DNA from: Pachypanchax playfairii
Lineage: Eukaryota > Chordata > Actinopteri > Cyprinodontiformes > Aplocheilidae
Assembly: GCA_006937955.1 (NCBI GenBank)
Contig: SSNP01000351.1
Coordinates: 199,668-263,667 of the forward strand
Length of the DNA stretch: 64,000 bases
Direction: 5' to 3'
In this document: one piece after another, positions 61,812 through 64,000 of the stretch
How positions within the stretch are numbered: the first letter of the stretch is position 1
Layout of the letters: each line of letters begins with the position of its first letter
The notes under the pieces: model-generated
Told to the model about the DNA's origin: nothing
Databases searched by the model: none
What the model saw: only the letters and a program-made list of their open reading frames with translations
Translations under genes and position numbers: made by a program

Positions 61812-62276
61812 ATGTGGCGGCACATTCAAGGCGTCAGGAAACCCGAAGAGCAAACAAAAAGAAAACATGAAGATGAAACGAAGGAAGGAGAGACAAAGAA
61901 AAAGAAAAGGTCGTTTAACGAAAAGTGGAAGACAGCAGGTCGAGAATGGTTATCGTATGACCCAGGGGAGAATGTAATGTACTGCACTGACTGTGGGATG
62001 TATGATGGTGAAAAGATGAAGGGGGTCTCTTTTGTTGTCGGCACAAACAATTTCAAAGTCGAAACGGTAAAGGACCATGAAATGTCCGTTGGTCACAAAG
62101 GATGTGCGGCGACAAAACTGGCGAAAATGGCTGGTTCTTTAACAGACAGTGTGGCGGTGAAGTCCCCTGGCCCTCATGAAGTCTGCCGAGCTTGAGAAGA
62201 TGGGAATGCTGTTTCGCAACGCGCATGCTATCGGGAAGAAAGGTCGACCTTTCACGGACTACTTGTGGATGTGCAA
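61812..62276 (+). CDS. hAT transposase exon 1, zinc finger, frameshifted
   Basis: It starts at the ATG of MWRHIQGVRKPEEQTKRK. A lysine-rich basic stretch (KEGETKKKKRS) leads to a zinc-finger-like module: MYCTDCGMYDGEK, about 30 residues, then HEMSVGHKGC (C-C-H-H, TTF/BED type). The frame must slip by one base in the CCCC run at 62164-62167 to continue into MKSAELEKMGMLFRNAHAIG and GRPFTDYLWMC. The exon ends at CAA|GTAAGT (62276/62277). With one C removed, the phase to exon 2 is correct. This is either a disabling insertion or a sequence error. Confidence 0.75.
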
Positions 62277-62386
62277 GTAAGTATTAACGTTAAACGTGTA
62301 TTATTAAACGATCATTGTGTTTGTTGATTAAAGTTTGTGAGGAAGTTAGGTTAGTCATAACCTTACTCAATTTTTGTTTTGTCCAG

Positions 62387-63101
62387 GGTGGACGAGAGAA
62401 AGGGCTTAAAAGTTGGAAGTACTTACAGGAACTCAAATAGAGCTAAGGAGTTCATATTTTACATTGCCGAGGCCGAAAGAAGAAAACTGAAAGAAGCTTT
62501 AGCCACCACAAAGTTCCTGTCAGTAATGAGTGACAGTTCGACAGACAGCGCAGTGATGGAAGAGGAGCTGGTGTATGTCAGGTGGGCAACAGCAGGGAAG
62601 ATGGAGGTGCGTTTTGTGGGTATCCAAACGGTGGACAAGCCAGATGCAAGCCACATTGCTGAAGCTATATCTTCAATAATGGAAACCGTGTCAGGGAGCG
62701 AAGATGAGACAGGGCAGTGGCTACAGAAGCTAGTAGCGTGTGGGACGGACGGCGCTGCTGTCATGACAGGAGTCAAGAGAGGGGTAGTCAGTCAGCTGCG
62801 TGGAGACAGAGCGCACATTCTGGGCATACACTGCATGTCCCATCGGCTGGAGTTAGCCTACTCTGATGCCGTGTCCCGAAACAATCTGGCAAAGAAAGTT
62901 GATGACTTGCTGAGCGGCCTGTATTCTTTCTACCACAAGAGCTGTGTGAACAGAGCAAGCTTGAGAAGTAGCTTCGATGAGATCGGCATGAAGCTTCTGA
63001 TGCCTACGAGGGTAGGAGGGACCCGGTGGGTTTCACATTTCCTGCGAGCCCTTGACAACTTTTTGAGAGGCTACAAGGGACTTACTCACCACCTAGAGCA
63101 G
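62387..63101 (+). CDS. hAT transposase exon 2, catalytic region
   Basis: An open frame of 238 codons after acceptor TTTGTCCAG. It contains LSVMSDSSTDSAVMEEELVY (first catalytic aspartate region), CGTDGAAVMTGVKRGVVSQL (second) and HCMSHRLELAYSDAVSRNN, then RVGGTRWVSHFLRALDNFL. This order is typical of ZNF862/KIAA1586-like hAT transposases. It ends in phase 0 at CAG|GTAAAG. No stop or frameshift is visible. Confidence 0.85.
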
Positions 63102-63508
63102 GTAAAGTGGGTTAGTACAGGTAGAAAACAGACCGTTATGAAGGTAATATTTTCTAAATGTGGAAATTTGTCAGGGCTTGACAGGTTGGAAACAGTACAG
63201 GTGTTAGTTTAGTGTTTACTACTACTACTACTACTACTGTCATTTAGCAGACGCTTTTATCCAAAGCGACTTACATTGAGAGAACATACAAGCAAGAAAT
63301 CAAAGAGAAGGAAAAAAATATAAGGAGGCGGACTGTTTGGAGTCCAGTTTAATTCCGACGCTGATACATCAAGTGTATCAATTTATTTTTTTTTATTTTT
63401 TTGGTTTAAGTCTTTATTCATACATTGTAATGATTCCTTGATATTTTAAAATGTAATTTTATGTAATTAATTATTTATTAATTACATTCTATGCATTTAT
63501 CATGTCAG
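63102..63508 (+). other. Transposase intron with inserted repeats
   Basis: It runs from GTAAAG to CATGTCAG. It includes a 12-bp copy of the element's own terminus (CAGGGCTTGACA, 63172-63183), an ACT trinucleotide run (63218-63238) and a widespread fish repeat core starting CATTTAGCAGACGCTTTTAT (63241-63284). The rest is AT-rich. Confidence 0.7.
63241..63284. repeat. Fish dispersed repeat core
   Basis: CATTTAGCAGACGCTTTTAT followed by CCAAAGCGACTTACAT is a sequence recurring in many teleost genomes, as I recall. The host family name is not certain. It is inserted in the transposase intron. Confidence 0.55.
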
Positions 63509-63735
63509 GCACAGTCACTCGAAGGAGCAGGGAATGAAACACAGAAGGCAAAGGCCCGAGGGTTTCTCCATATTATGAAGAATGGGGCCATCATCAAATT
63601 CTCCTGCTTCCTTCATGACTTGCTGTCTCAGCTCAGCAGCCTGTCCCTAACCATGCAGCGTTCCTCAGTTACCGTGGCCGAAGTTCATGACATCCTGACC
63701 TCCACCAGAGCTTTAATGCTCAAATACAAATCCAG
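63509..63735 (+). CDS. hAT transposase exon 3
   Basis: An open frame of 75 codons plus 2 bases. It begins AQSLEGAGNETQKAKARGFL, continues through FLHDLLSQLSSLSLTMQR and VHDILTSTRALMLKYKSR, and ends TCCAG|GTACAA. Flanking splice sites keep phase with exons 2 and 4. Confidence 0.8.
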
Positions 63736-63825
63736 GTACAACCACAAAAATAGACTGTATTTATCATTAAGTGTGCATGTTTAGTGCTTTATATAAATAA
63801 ATAATAATAATATCATAAGATTAAG

Positions 63826-63855
63826 TCTCTCTCTGTCCCTCTCTCTCTCTCTCTC
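63826..63855. repeat. (CT)n tract at intron 3 acceptor
   Basis: A CT dinucleotide run immediately before the acceptor ATTTATAG. It may act as the polypyrimidine tract of the intron. Confidence 0.85.
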
Positions 63856-63868
63856 CTGTAATTTATAG

Positions 63869-64000
63869 ACCTGTACCTATGCTGAAGAAAGTGCTGGGAA
63901 CAAACCAGTATGAGGGTGTCAGCCTAAAGCCATGTGACGACCATTTCCTGAATCAGTCCAAAGACCACCTCATAGATCTGCTGTCAAAGACAATGGACAA
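63869..64000 (+). CDS. hAT transposase exon 4, cut by the window end
   Basis: The frame continues PVPMLKKVLGTNQYEGVSLK then PCDDHFLNQSKDHLIDLLSK to the last base. Still open; the C-terminal dimerisation domain is expected further on. Confidence 0.75.

Larger units (their letters stand above)
61514..64000 (+). mobile_element. hAT transposon C (ZNF862-like), 5' part, runs off the window
   Basis: The left end starts CAGGGCTTGACATTAAC followed by subterminal inverted motifs around TGGCGGG/CCCGCCA (61545-61612). The interior encodes a hAT transposase in at least four exons on the plus strand. The right end and target duplication are outside the window, so the boundary is supported only on the left. 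The inferred left flank octamer is ATTCCAGG (61506-61513). Confidence 0.75.

Overview
The window looks like vertebrate, almost certainly teleost, nuclear DNA. The evidence is intron-bearing hAT transposases, TTAA-flanked miniature elements, a solo LTR, a tRNA-derived SINE relic and long CA/GT microsatellites. I found no host protein-coding exon on either strand. The longer open frames outside transposons have no recognisable domain and fall in repeats, microsatellites or composition-biased DNA. The species cannot be named from the sequence alone.

About 1-49,800 reads as a gene desert or a very large intron. AT-rich neutral DNA alternates with blocks of mixed composition carrying TAATTA, octamer, SOX-like and E-box motifs, such as 4380-5230, 12640-13520, 15945-16800, 17890-18420, 26570-28210, 43150-43680 and 45410-46900. 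These resemble conserved non-coding elements around developmental regulators, but that is inference because no alignment was possible. Dispersed in this half are a candidate small element with a tandem hairpin (1801-1990), a solo LTR with a 5-bp target duplication (6087-6940), a TTAA-flanked MITE (7199-7744), an inverted-repeat MITE (10042-10787), a LINE tail (44178-44345) and a SINE relic (49817-49957).

About 50,100-56,130 is a nest of DNA transposons. hAT element A (50112-53545; exact 8-bp duplication GTTTGAAG) carries a decayed, N-terminally deleted transposase on the minus strand, a LINE fragment and one copy of a TTAA-type element. Only 133 bp later, hAT element B (53695-56121; exact 8-bp duplication CTCTGACA) contains a second, nearly identical copy of the same TTAA element and an unrelated TTAA MITE holding a strong G-quadruplex candidate. 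The TTAA element carries what looks like a splice-competent coding exon.

After another stretch with CNE-like sequence there is a short hAT-type element (60449-61154). The window ends inside a larger, ZNF862-like hAT transposon starting at 61514. Four exons of its transposase can be followed on the plus strand, with one frameshift, before the sequence runs out. CTCF-like motifs are scattered through the window, and some lie inside the transposons.
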